NCBI GenBank assembly: GCA_900551395.1
Contig: URVX01000007.1
Coordinates: forward strand, 1 to 15,152
Length of the DNA stretch: 15,152 nucleotides
Source of the DNA: an uncultured Subdoligranulum sp.
Lineage (GTDB): Bacteria > Bacillota > Clostridia > Christensenellales > CAG-314
Direction of reading: 5' to 3'
A program made the translations under genes and the position numbers. Below the pieces are notes generated by a model. The model had not been told where the DNA came from and made no database searches. It was given only the letters and a program-made list of their open reading frames with translations. Positions 7,293 to 14,449 of the stretch are shown here, one piece after another; positions within the stretch are counted from its first letter, which is position 1, and every line of letters begins with the position of its first letter.

Positions 7293-7457
7293 CTACCAAT
7301 CCTCTTTTATGTCAAGCTTGATATCCGTATAAAACTCCTTGTATTTGCGTTTGAATTTTTCGGCGTCTTTTTCGGAATATTCCCGCGTGAAATCGTCAAA
7401 GTCGGGACCGTCGTCGTCCATAGACTCGGCAAGACGCATAAGCTCGTATTTATCCAC
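7293..7457 (-). CDS. Acidic 54-aa protein inside the deo operon, function unknown
   Basis: This is a short frame I found by hand between cdd and pdp. GTG at 7455-7457 follows the cdd stop by three bases, and GGAG at the end of cdd, about nine bases upstream, can serve as ribosome site; TAG at 7293-7295 ends three bases before the pdp ATG. The product begins MDKYELMRLAESMDDDG and continues with a highly charged, probably helical stretch of Asp, Glu, Lys, Tyr and Phe to a C-terminal DIKEDW. No domain is recognised. The exact fit between two coupled genes and the lack of spare bases argue that it is translated, at least as a coupling peptide. ATG codons at residues 7 and 13 are alternative starts. 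Confidence 0.65.
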   Translation of the reverse strand: MDKYELMRLAESMDDDGPDFDDFTREYSEKDAEKFKRKYKEFYTDIKLDIKEDW

Positions 7458-7460
7458 CTT

Positions 7461-7874
7461 TTACTTCTCCTTTTTCAATCCGAAAGCACGGGGCAAAAGC
7501 TCGCCCAAAGAAAAAGCTTCTATGCTTTTGCCGTTCTCCGTTATCACGAGAAAATTCTCCGAACAAAATTCGCTCATAACCTGACGGCACTCGCCGCACG
7601 GCAGGCAGGGACCGTCCGCGTCGGGCGAAACCACCGCTATTGCCGCGAACTCTCTTTTGCCCGAAGCTATCGCCTGAACGAAAGCTGCGCGCTCGGCGCA
7701 TATCGCAGAGGAATAAGCCGCGTTTTCCACGTTGCAGCCGACAAACATGCTGCCGTCCGCGCACAGCAGACACGCTCCCACCCTGAACCGCGAATAGGGC
7801 GAATAGCTTGCCTGCGCAGCCTCGCGCGCCTTCAAAAGCATTTGTTTTTCCGTTTCCGAAGCAATGCGCGTCAT
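7461..7874 (-). CDS. cdd: Cytidine deaminase
   Basis: It deaminates cytidine and deoxycytidine to uridine and deoxyuridine (EC 3.5.4.5), feeding the Pdp encoded two genes on. The 137-aa size is that of the homotetrameric type. Visible residues are NVENA (48-52) for the sugar, CAE (59-61) with zinc ligand Cys59 and catalytic Glu61, and PCGEC (92-96) with ligands Cys93 and Cys96. The ATG at 7872-7874 overlaps the deoB stop as ATGA and has GGAGGAG eight bases upstream. A longer frame starting at 7955 would lie inside deoB and adds a non-family N-terminus, so I reject it. All active-site residues are present. Confidence 0.96.
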   Translation of the reverse strand: MTRIASETEKQMLLKAREAAQASYSPYSRFRVGACLLCADGSMFVGCNVENAAYSSAICAERAAFVQAIASGKREFAAIAVVSPDADGPCLPCGECRQVMSEFCSENFLVITENGKSIEAFSLGELLPRAFGLKKEK

Positions 7875-9043
7875 AAGACAATCTCCTCCGCAAAGCTTTT
7901 TCCCGACATTAGCCCTACGCCAAGCAGCCGCGCCGCCGTTGCGCCGATGTCGCAAAAGCCGTCTCTTATGCCCAGATTTACGCCTTTTTTTATGCCGCGC
8001 CCGAAAGCCAGCACGGGGACATACTCCCGCGTGTGATCCGTGCCGGGAAAAGACGGGTCGCAGCCGTGATCCGCCGTCACGACAACCGCGTCGTCCTCGC
8101 CGAGCATACCGTCAAGCCTTTTCAGGTCGGAGTCAAAGACGGACAACGCCCGCGCATAGCCGTCCACGTCGTTTCTGTGACCGTATTTGCTGTCGAAGTC
8201 AACCAGGTTTACAAACACAAGCCCGCAAAAGCTCTTTTCCGCAAGCTCGCGCACCTTTTTCATGCCGTCCTCGTTGGATACGGTGTGTATGCTTTCGGTG
8301 AGTCCTCTTCCGCAGAATATGTCGCCTATCTTTCCCACGCCGACGCACTTAAGCCCCGCAGCCATGACAGCGTCCGTCAGCACCTCTCCGTGCGGCTCGA
8401 GCGAAAAATCCTTTCTGTCCGCCGTGCGCGAGAAATTCGGCCAGCTTCCCTCGAAGGGACGGGCGATTATCCTGCCTACCGCGAATTTCCCCGTCATGAT
8501 TTTCCTTGCGGTTTGACATATTTCGTAAAGCTCGTCAAGAGGCACGACGTCCTTGTGCGCCGCAATCTGCATGACGCTGTCTGCGGACGTATAAACGATG
8601 AGCGCGCCCCTCTCCGTTTGCTCCCGTCCGAAATCCTTTATTACTTCGGTGCCGGAATAAGGCCTGTTGCACAAAATTTTTCTGCCCGTGGCTTTTTCCA
8701 GAGCGGCAACGATTTCTTCGGGAAAGCCGTCGGGGAAAACGGGCATTTTCTCTTGAGAAACAAGCCCCGCTATTTCCCAATGTCCGCTCGTTGTGTCCTT
8801 GTCTGCCGACAATTCCCGCGCCTTTCCGAAGCACGCCTGCGGCTTGGGCACGGGACTGCCTGTTTTCAAGCCGTCGATATTGAAAAGCCCCAGCGACGTC
8901 AAAAAGGGAATGCTTAAAAAGCCGCTTTTTGTTACCGCGCCCAAAGTGTCCGCTCCTGCGTCCCCGTATGCGGCGGCGTCGGGCGCCGCCCCCACGCCGA
9001 AGCTGTCCGCAACAATCAAAAAAACACGTCTGAATTTTTTCAT
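7871..9043 (-). CDS. deoB: Phosphopentomutase
   Basis: DeoB interconverts (deoxy)ribose-1-phosphate and the 5-phosphate (EC 5.4.2.7), linking the nucleoside phosphorylases to DeoC. The 390-aa product is an alkaline-phosphatase-superfamily metalloenzyme of usual size. Manganese and catalytic residues known from B. cereus DeoB are visible: Asp13 in VADSFGVG, the phosphorylated Thr85 in DKDTTSGHWE (81-90), Asp284 and His289 in VDFDSKYGHRND, Asp325-His326 in TADHGCDP and His337 in GTDHTREY. I chose the ATG at 9041-9043, with GGCGG seven bases upstream and the family start MKKFRRVFLI. The ATG two codons earlier (9047-9049) overlaps the deoD stop as ATGA and would give 392 aa; either is possible. 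Confidence 0.96.
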   Translation of the reverse strand: MKKFRRVFLIVADSFGVGAAPDAAAYGDAGADTLGAVTKSGFLSIPFLTSLGLFNIDGLKTGSPVPKPQACFGKARELSADKDTTSGHWEIAGLVSQEKMPVFPDGFPEEIVAALEKATGRKILCNRPYSGTEVIKDFGREQTERGALIVYTSADSVMQIAAHKDVVPLDELYEICQTARKIMTGKFAVGRIIARPFEGSWPNFSRTADRKDFSLEPHGEVLTDAVMAAGLKCVGVGKIGDIFCGRGLTESIHTVSNEDGMKKVRELAEKSFCGLVFVNLVDFDSKYGHRNDVDGYARALSVFDSDLKRLDGMLGEDDAVVVTADHGCDPSFPGTDHTREYVPVLAFGRGIKKGVNLGIRDGFCDIGATAARLLGVGLMSGKSFAEEIVL

Positions 9044-9045
9044 AA

Positions 9046-9747
9046 TCATTCCGCCGTTTCAAGCGCTATTTCTATCATCTGAGTAAAGGAGGTCTGCCTC
9101 TGCTCGGCTGAAAGCGATTCCCCGCGCAGGGGACAATCGCTGACGGTGAGCACGGCAAGCGCCTTTTTGTTGAACTGAGCGGCTTTCATATACAGAGCCG
9201 CAGTTTCCATTTCCACAGCCAGCACTCCCACGGCCTTCCACTTTTCCAGACTGTCGTCGTAAAAAACGTCGCTGCTCAACACGTTGCCCACTTTCACGTC
9301 GGCGTTTAATTCTTTGCCGAGATGCTCGGCTTTTTTAAGCAGACAAAAGTCGCCTATGGGCGCATAGTCGCCGGGCAGTCCCAACGACCTTGCAAACGCG
9401 CTGTTGGTGCACGCCGCCTGCGCCAGAATGACGTCGCGGAGCTTGACGTCGTCCGCCAAGCCGCCCGCGCTTCCCACGCGGATAATGGTCTCGACGCCGT
9501 AGCCGTCGAACAGCTCGTGCGAGTAAATGGCTATGGAAGGCATCCCCATGCCCGAAGCCATGATGGAAACTCTTTTGCCCTTGTAAAAGCCCGTCCAGCC
9601 GTTTATGCCGCGCACGTTGTTGACAAGCACGGCGTTTTCAAGAAAATTTTCCGCGATAAACCGCGCGCGCAAGGGGTCGCCGGGCATAAGCACGGTTTTT
9701 GCAAAATCTCCGTATTTCGCCGTGTTGTGCGGAGTGGGTATTTTCAT
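9046..9747 (-). CDS. deoD: Purine-nucleoside phosphorylase, DeoD type
   Basis: DeoD phosphorolyses purine (deoxy)nucleosides to base and (deoxy)ribose-1-phosphate (EC 2.4.2.1). The 233-aa length matches the bacterial hexameric NP-I family. Key elements line up with E. coli DeoD: PTPHN at 4-8, phosphate-binding GDPLRA (23-28), GMGMPS (66-71), RVGSAGG (90-96), VEMETAALY (178-186), and catalytic Asp204 in TVSD with Arg217 in SAEQRQTSF. The ATG at 9745-9747 overlaps the deoC stop (ATGA) and is preceded by GAGGAGG ten bases upstream. Product sugar phosphates go to DeoB, the next gene. Confidence 0.96.
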   Translation of the reverse strand: MKIPTPHNTAKYGDFAKTVLMPGDPLRARFIAENFLENAVLVNNVRGINGWTGFYKGKRVSIMASGMGMPSIAIYSHELFDGYGVETIIRVGSAGGLADDVKLRDVILAQAACTNSAFARSLGLPGDYAPIGDFCLLKKAEHLGKELNADVKVGNVLSSDVFYDDSLEKWKAVGVLAVEMETAALYMKAAQFNKKALAVLTVSDCPLRGESLSAEQRQTSFTQMIEIALETAE

Positions 9748-10409
9748 ATTTTTATTTCCTCCTCGAAAAAGTCCGCCGTGAGCAGTCCGCTGGCGCCAAT
9801 TCTGTCGCAGCCCAGCTCAAGAAATTTCGCCGCCTGCTCAAAGGTTCTGATTCCGCCCGAAGCCTTGATTTTTACGTCCCCGTGCAGGTGCTGTTTGAAA
9901 AGCAGCACGTCCTCCTCGGTCGCGCCGCCGCAGCCGAAGCCCGTCGACGTCTTGATAAAATCCGCGCCGCAGTCCGACACCAGCTTGCAGGCAAGTATCT
10001 TTTCCTCCCGCGTAAGAAAGCAGGTCTCGGCAATTATCTTCAAAACATAGCCTTCGGTCAGTGCGCGAAGCGCCTCAAGCTCTGTCCGCACATATTGCAA
10101 GTCTCCTCCTTTTAGCGCGCCGATGTTGAGCACGACGTCCGCTTCGTCCGCTCCGGCCTCCAGCATTTCCGCAATTTCGAAAATTTTCGTATCCACAGAC
10201 GCGTAACCGTTGGGGAAACCCGCCACGCTGCAAACTTTGATTTTTCCCTCCGCCGCGCGAGCGGCGTCCTCCGCAAAGCACGGAGGCACGCAAACGCTTG
10301 CCGCGCCCCATTTCGCCGCAAGCAGAGCGGCTTCCTCAATCTCCCGGCGGCTTGCCGAAGGCTTTAAAACAGTGTGGTCGGTTTTGGAAATTACGTAACT
10401 CTTTTTCAT
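9744..10409 (-). CDS. deoC: Deoxyribose-phosphate aldolase
   Basis: DeoC cleaves 2-deoxyribose-5-phosphate to acetaldehyde and glyceraldehyde-3-phosphate (EC 4.1.2.4), the exit from nucleoside salvage into glycolysis. The 221-aa TIM-barrel enzyme has the usual size. Catalytic residues are visible: the Schiff-base Lys153 in DFIKTSTGF, Lys182 in VKIKASGGIRT and Asp91 in EADVVLNIG. The substrate-binding loop reads AGFPNGY where many homologues have IGFPLG, a mild difference. It is the first gene of the operon, with ATG at 10407-10409 and an AAGGGA ribosome site, and is transcribed from the promoter at 10437-10465, divergent from the 142-aa membrane protein. Confidence 0.96.
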   Translation of the reverse strand: MKKSYVISKTDHTVLKPSASRREIEEAALLAAKWGAASVCVPPCFAEDAARAAEGKIKVCSVAGFPNGYASVDTKIFEIAEMLEAGADEADVVLNIGALKGGDLQYVRTELEALRALTEGYVLKIIAETCFLTREEKILACKLVSDCGADFIKTSTGFGCGGATEEDVLLFKQHLHGDVKIKASGGIRTFEQAAKFLELGCDRIGASGLLTADFFEEEIKI

Positions 10410-10436
10410 ATCCGATTTTTCCCTTCGTTTTGCTTT

Positions 10437-10465
10437 ATTATATTCTCAAACGTCTATTTTGTCAA
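10437..10465 (-). promoter_or_regulatory. Promoter of the deo operon
   Basis: On the minus strand a perfect TTGACA (10460-10465) is followed, after 17 bases, by a perfect TATAAT (10437-10442). The start should be near 10430, leaving a leader of about 20 bases with the AAGGGA site. Such a consensus promoter on a catabolic operon would normally need a repressor; no DeoR-like gene or clear operator palindrome is visible here. Confidence 0.85.
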
Positions 10466-10490
10466 ATATCGTCCGTGCGCCGCGCCGGCG

Positions 10491-10519
10491 TTGCAAACGC
10501 AAACGCTTTGTGCTAAAAT
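10491..10519 (+). promoter_or_regulatory. Promoter of the 142-aa membrane protein gene
   Basis: TTGCAA (10491-10496), 17 bases and TAAAAT (10514-10519), with TGC just before the -10 giving an extended -10 element. The tandem GCAAACGCAAAC (10493-10504) covers the -35 and spacer, and the palindrome CGCCGGCG (10483-10490) touches the -35 on its upstream side. The predicted start (about 10526) leaves only some 13 leader bases. Confidence 0.55.
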
Positions 10520-10538
10520 AATTTTGAGGACACAATCT

Positions 10539-10967
10539 GTGGCACGCAAATCCAAAGGCGTTTTTCGCAAAATAAAACGCATAAAACAAAAGCAGCTCGA
10601 CTTAACGCAAAACCCGGAAAAAGCTGCCAAATACAAAAAATTCGGCAGGAAAAGCATCGTCTGCTCCGTCGTTGCAGTTGCGTCGGGCATTGGTCTGCCC
10701 TTTTTGTCCGCCCGCCTGTTTTATCTTGGTATGACGCGAAACCTTTTTGTTGCGGGCAACATCCTCTGCTTTGCCGCCGCGCTGCTTTGTCTGCTTGCGC
10801 CGATTTATTTCATGACTCTTTCGGCGGCTTACTGCTCGGCGCAGCGACGAACCAACAAGCTTTCCATAGGAAAGACCGCTTTGACGATGACGCTCGCCGC
10901 AGTTTTGGCGGGACTTGCTCTGCTTGCGTCTATGACTTATCTTGCTTATTCCGCGCAATTCGCATGA
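10539..10967 (+). CDS. Membrane protein with three predicted helices, 142 aa, function unknown
   Basis: I do not recognise this protein. The open frame extends upstream to 10374, but that part is antisense to deoC; the GTG at 10539-10541 has GAGG nine bases upstream and lies just behind a promoter, so I take it as the start. The product opens with a very basic 38-residue cytoplasmic-looking segment (MARKSKGVFRKIKRIKQKQ and on), then hydrophobic helices at about 39-63, 69-96 and 113-137, joined by short loops; the loop QRRTNK (102-107) is basic. No signal peptide cleavage site or catalytic motif is evident. It stands alone, divergent from deoC, and ends at a shared hairpin terminator. A link to nucleoside uptake or to the neighbouring operon cannot be shown from sequence. 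Confidence 0.75.
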   Translation: MARKSKGVFRKIKRIKQKQLDLTQNPEKAAKYKKFGRKSIVCSVVAVASGIGLPFLSARLFYLGMTRNLFVAGNILCFAAALLCLLAPIYFMTLSAAYCSAQRRTNKLSIGKTALTMTLAAVLAGLALLASMTYLAYSAQFA

Positions 10968-10968
10968 A

Positions 10969-10999
10969 AAAACGCCGCTTTCGGCGGCGTAAATTTTTG
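10969..10999. terminator. Bidirectional hairpin terminator between the membrane protein and the SbcC-like gene
   Basis: ACGCCGC (10972-10978) pairs with GCGGCGT (10984-10990) around a TTTCG loop. On the minus strand the stem is followed directly by TTTTTT, a classic intrinsic terminator for transcripts of the SbcC-like gene; on the plus strand it is followed by AAATTTTTG, which can serve the 142-aa gene. Confidence 0.85.
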
Positions 11000-11003
11000 T
11001 CTT

Positions 11004-11123
11004 ATCAAATTTTTCAATCGTCCGTATATCTGCTATTTCCGCATACAATTTCTTTCCTGTAAGACAGAGCTCGCTGTCGGAAGCAACGATAAAACCGTCG
11101 TTTCCTTTCAAGAAAAAATTATC
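11004..11123 (-). other. Possible stranded C-terminal tail of the SbcC-like gene
   Basis: Reading past the stop of the SbcC-like gene in the same frame gives TGA (11148-11150), seven codons (RSLVVIL), TAA (11124-11126) and then an open stretch containing GNDGFIVASDSELCLTGKKL. The FIVASDSEL part resembles in pattern the strand and H-loop region (IIISH) that follows Walker B in SbcC/Rad50 heads, which the annotated protein lacks. The frame has no stop before the terminator hairpin. It could be a decayed end of the gene or simply non-coding DNA; the antisense side of the 142-aa gene is also open in this frame, so openness alone proves nothing. Confidence 0.3.
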
Positions 11124-11147
11124 TTATAGTATTACGACAAGCGACCT

Positions 11148-14100
11148 TCACTCTGAAACGTACTCTATATTGTCCAGCCGGGACAATGCCTTGTTTAGCC
11201 TTGCACGATTGCACAGAATTCTTTCGTCCAAGATAAGCCAGCTGCCCTTGACGCCGTTGTGCGCGGGCTGAGCCATAAGCAGACTGAGATAAACCAGAAG
11301 CCTGTCGGTGTTTTCCAGCCCGGCAAGCTCCAGCCGATTTTTTTCGGCGTCGACTACAACGAGACTGTCGGTATAATTCAAGCCGAAGCGTCCTTCGGTC
11401 ATGGAACAAAGCAGAATATCCGCGCTTTTGACCACGCTTTTGACCTTGTCGGCTATGATTGCCGCGGCTATCCCTGTCTGTCTGAGCGCCTCCGCCGCGC
11501 CGCCCAATATTTCCGCCTCGTTTGCCGCCTGAGCAAGACTTATCTTAACGGCTCCAGTGTTGACGAACACGCTGAGCTCGTAATCCAGCTTTTCCTCCAG
11601 ATCCGCCGCCTGCGCCTTCAGATTTGCCAGACGCCTTTCGAGGCGCACAAGCTTGTCTGCCGCGTGCGGAATTTCTTCGGGACAGGGCAAAAGCTCAAGC
11701 ACGCGTTTTTCCGTCTCCGTCTTTTCGGTAAGCTTGTCGAAAAGATAGTCGAAATTTTTTACGCCTCTGCGCGTCGCCTCTATGTCCTCGTCGGACAAAT
11801 CCGCAACGGCGCGAATCCAATCCTCGTTTCTGTCGGGCGCCTTGAGCAAAACGGACAAGGAGCGTTTGCTTTCGTCGAGAGCCTTCTCTCGAATTTCGTG
11901 TTCCGATTTCAGACAGCGCAGCTCTACGCGCTTGTCGAAAACCTGACGGCTCAGATTTTCCTTGCTGTCAAAAAGCATGTTGCGCTCGCTTTCAACCTCC
12001 TCCAGCTCGCCCTCCAGCTCTGCAAGCCTTTCCTCTATCTCGCCGCCGGCAAACTCCTCAGCTTTTTCGCCCGCAGCAACAATTTCTCTCTCGTTTGCGC
12101 GTATTTTTTGCAGCGTTTCGATAATAAGCTCCTGTATCCTCAACCGCTTGTTGTCCAGCTGGTCTATGGTGTCGAGTATGGTTTTGTGCTGCTTGTATGA
12201 AAGCGCAAGCCTGTCGCCTATATCCGCCAGCTCGTGCTTTATCTGCTCGTTGGTCTGCATGATAAACTCCAGCCCGCCCTCGTCTGTCACTCCTCTGCGA
12301 TTGTCCGAAAGATAATTGAGACGGGCTGTCAGTTCGGTAAGCCTGCCCTTTTTCTGCTCCAAATCGCGCTTTAACGCTCTCAGCTCGGTTTCGTTTTTGA
12401 CTACGTCCTCCTGAATGCCGAGAAGGTATCTTGTCGCCCCGTTTGTTTCCAGAGATTTGAGATATTGCTGAGTGGATTCCGCCTGATTTTGAGCCACAAG
12501 CTCGAGATATTTTCTGTTGATGTTGCTCTTTTCCTGCCTCAAGGACTCTATTTCGGCGTTGTTGACGGCAATATGCCGCGAAATTTCGCCCATCGCTCCC
12601 TTAAGCATTGCGGAGGTACGCATTGCCTCCTGCCTGTCCATAGTTCGGTTTGCGAGGTCGCTTTTGAGTCTGTCTATTTCCGGATCGTCCAGCTGCGCGG
12701 GCAGCGCGGACATAACCGAAATATTGTCCGGCTCCTGCCTGCCGGCAAGCATCACCTGGCGCTTGAACTCCTCCTCCTTTGCAAACTGCTTTCTTACGAG
12801 AACGGTGGAAATGGATTCGCTGGACTGTTCGAGACGCATTTCCTGAAAGCCGTTTTCCTCCAGCGCGCGCTGGAAATTGTTGAGCTTTTCCTTTAAGGAG
12901 TCGTTTATCAGCGTCAGCTTGTCTATTTTTGCGTCTATGACCGCAACAATCGCGTCCTTGGCCTTTAAGGGCGCAACCGTGCTGTCCAACGCCATAAGAC
13001 TGTTCAGCTGCTTGGTCTGTCCCGATATGGTAAGCTCCTTGTCGGCAATGTCGCTTTCTCTCGCCGCGATTTCAGTCTGAAGCCTGTCCGTCTGCGCGCG
13101 TATTTCCGTAATTTTCACCTCGGCGCGCACGCTTTCCATAAGCTCCCCTATGCTTTGCTCGGGGATATTGAAGGACTCCATGCTCTGTCTGATTTCGGAA
13201 ATAGACTGCTCTACGTTGGCGAGATTGTTTTTGAGATTTACCTTTTTGGTCTCCAGCTTGTCAAGCTGCACGTTGAGCTTGCCCATGCTGTCGGACAGCT
13301 CGCTGTTGCGGCGTCTGAGCTCCTCCGCCTTTTTCTGCTCCTCGATAGCTATTTCCATGCGGGACTTTTTGGCTATGAGCAAATCCCCTTGAGCCTGCTT
13401 TGCCACAAGCTGCTCGGTTATCGACGCGAACTCGCCGTCCTGCCACTCTATTTCACCATTTAACGAATCTATTTTTTCCTCCAGCGCTTTGAGAGCCTCC
13501 CGCTCCGCCTCCAAAGCGCGCATACGCCCCACAAGCTCCTGCGCCTCGTCGTACGCGGCAAGCTGGCTTCTTTTCAAATCTATATAATCTTTGTTTGAAA
13601 GAAGCTTCTCCAGCTTGCCCTTGTCCGCGTCGTACTCTGCGGCAAGCGCGCTCCGCGCCTGCCCGACAAGCACGTTCAGCTTAAGCTTTTCCAGCTCGGC
13701 GGATTTTTCCTCCCGCTCGCTAAAGCTCGACTTAAGCGGAGCAAACAGCTTTTCTATATTCTCCTTTGCGGAAAAGGGCATGTCCCTGCCGGACAGCCGT
13801 CTGGCGCGTTCAAGCGCCTCCTCGTGACGACGACGCGTGTTTTCGTAAACGCTTTCCGCCTCGTCGGCGATTTCCAAAAGTCTGCCCAAATCGGGAAAGC
13901 TCCTGACGGAACCCGTTTTCACGAATTCTCCGAAGCTGTCGGCGGAGGCGAAGCAATTTTGCGCAACCTCCTTCAAATCGCATGAGGACAGCCTTTCCAG
14001 CTCCTCGAAAACTCTTTTTTCCCGGGCGAGAACGTCTGTTTTGCCTTCGGAATTTTTCACCTTAAGCGCGCGGCGAGTGACTCCCTCCGCATTTGTAACC

Positions 14101-14309
14101 GCGCTCAGAACATAGTGCGCGCCGTCCAGCTCAAACTCCACCCACACGTCCTTTCCCGAGTCGGCGCCGCCCAAAGCGCGGCGCAGTCCTTCGTAAAGCT
14201 CGTTGGAGCCCTTTTTGATAATGCCGCGCGACAAATCCGCGCGCTCGAATCTGAACACGCTTTTTTCCTTTTGACCTCTGGGCGCCAAAGAAATACTCTC
14301 TATTTTCAT
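11148..14309 (-). CDS. SbcC/Rad50-like coiled-coil protein with degenerate ATPase head
   Basis: The 1053-aa product has the layout of SbcC/Rad50: an N-terminal head half (about 1-145), two long coiled-coil arms (about 148-523 and 547-913) around a proline-containing break (524-546), and a C-terminal head half (about 920-1053). The start MKIESISLAP and the following strands fit, yet the Walker A site reads GIIKKGSNELYEGLRRALGG (29-48): the Lys and Ser that bind nucleotide are Ser35 and Asn36. The Q-loop region CFASADSFGEFV has Ala123 where the family has Gln, and the signature is LAGLEN (995-1000) instead of LSGGE. Walker B is kept (WLILDE, Asp1028-Glu1029). The protein ends 24 residues after it, with no D-loop or H-loop, and no CxxC zinc hook occurs. 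ATG at 14307-14309 with GGAGG five bases upstream sets the start. No SbcD-like nuclease neighbours it. ATP hydrolysis is unlikely; a structural DNA- or protein-tethering role is a guess. Confidence 0.75.
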   Translation of the reverse strand: MKIESISLAPRGQKEKSVFRFERADLSRGIIKKGSNELYEGLRRALGGADSGKDVWVEFELDGAHYVLSAVTNAEGVTRRALKVKNSEGKTDVLAREKRVFEELERLSSCDLKEVAQNCFASADSFGEFVKTGSVRSFPDLGRLLEIADEAESVYENTRRRHEEALERARRLSGRDMPFSAKENIEKLFAPLKSSFSEREEKSAELEKLKLNVLVGQARSALAAEYDADKGKLEKLLSNKDYIDLKRSQLAAYDEAQELVGRMRALEAEREALKALEEKIDSLNGEIEWQDGEFASITEQLVAKQAQGDLLIAKKSRMEIAIEEQKKAEELRRRNSELSDSMGKLNVQLDKLETKKVNLKNNLANVEQSISEIRQSMESFNIPEQSIGELMESVRAEVKITEIRAQTDRLQTEIAARESDIADKELTISGQTKQLNSLMALDSTVAPLKAKDAIVAVIDAKIDKLTLINDSLKEKLNNFQRALEENGFQEMRLEQSSESISTVLVRKQFAKEEEFKRQVMLAGRQEPDNISVMSALPAQLDDPEIDRLKSDLANRTMDRQEAMRTSAMLKGAMGEISRHIAVNNAEIESLRQEKSNINRKYLELVAQNQAESTQQYLKSLETNGATRYLLGIQEDVVKNETELRALKRDLEQKKGRLTELTARLNYLSDNRRGVTDEGGLEFIMQTNEQIKHELADIGDRLALSYKQHKTILDTIDQLDNKRLRIQELIIETLQKIRANEREIVAAGEKAEEFAGGEIEERLAELEGELEEVESERNMLFDSKENLSRQVFDKRVELRCLKSEHEIREKALDESKRSLSVLLKAPDRNEDWIRAVADLSDEDIEATRRGVKNFDYLFDKLTEKTETEKRVLELLPCPEEIPHAADKLVRLERRLANLKAQAADLEEKLDYELSVFVNTGAVKISLAQAANEAEILGGAAEALRQTGIAAAIIADKVKSVVKSADILLCSMTEGRFGLNYTDSLVVVDAEKNRLELAGLENTDRLLVYLSLLMAQPAHNGVKGSWLILDERILCNRARLNKALSRLDNIEYVSE

Positions 14310-14348
14310 GCCTGCCTCCGAAAGGAACACAAATTGCGTTCGGAATTT

Positions 14349-14377
14349 ATTATAATTTTATTGCTGAACTGTTTGAA
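14349..14377 (-). promoter_or_regulatory. Proximal promoter of the SbcC-like gene
   Basis: On the minus strand TTCAAA (14372-14377), 17 bases and a perfect TATAAT (14349-14354). The start would be near 14342, with a leader of about 33 bases containing the GGAGG ribosome site. The -35 is only 4 of 6 to consensus. Confidence 0.55.
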
Positions 14378-14449
14378 TTTTAACAAATGTATGCTAAAAT
14401 CTATTTTACGGAAAAAAACTCCGCTTTTGTTTTGTTTTTTATTTCGTTA

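Noticed and set aside
10410..10540. Catabolite-control (cre) site at the deo promoter
   Set aside because: I looked for a TGWAANCGNTNWCA-like palindrome in the deo and cit promoter regions and found no acceptable match.
10602..11111. 169-aa minus-strand frame across the gap and the 142-aa gene
   Set aside because: It starts at TTG without a ribosome site, runs through the terminator hairpin and is antisense to the membrane protein gene. Only its first part is kept, as a possible remnant of the SbcC-like tail.
11653..11691. LPCPEE near residue 876 of the SbcC-like protein as a zinc hook
   Set aside because: It has a single cysteine rather than CxxC and lies near the end of the second coil arm, not at the apex.
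11259..12200. 313-aa plus-strand frame inside the SbcC-like gene
   Set aside because: Antisense to a continuous coiled-coil gene with a good start; no domain or ribosome site recognised.
14409..14440. Plus-strand terminator-like hairpin CGGA/TCCG followed by T-rich DNA
   Set aside because: The stem has only four pairs and no plus-strand gene ends upstream, so termination has no purpose there.
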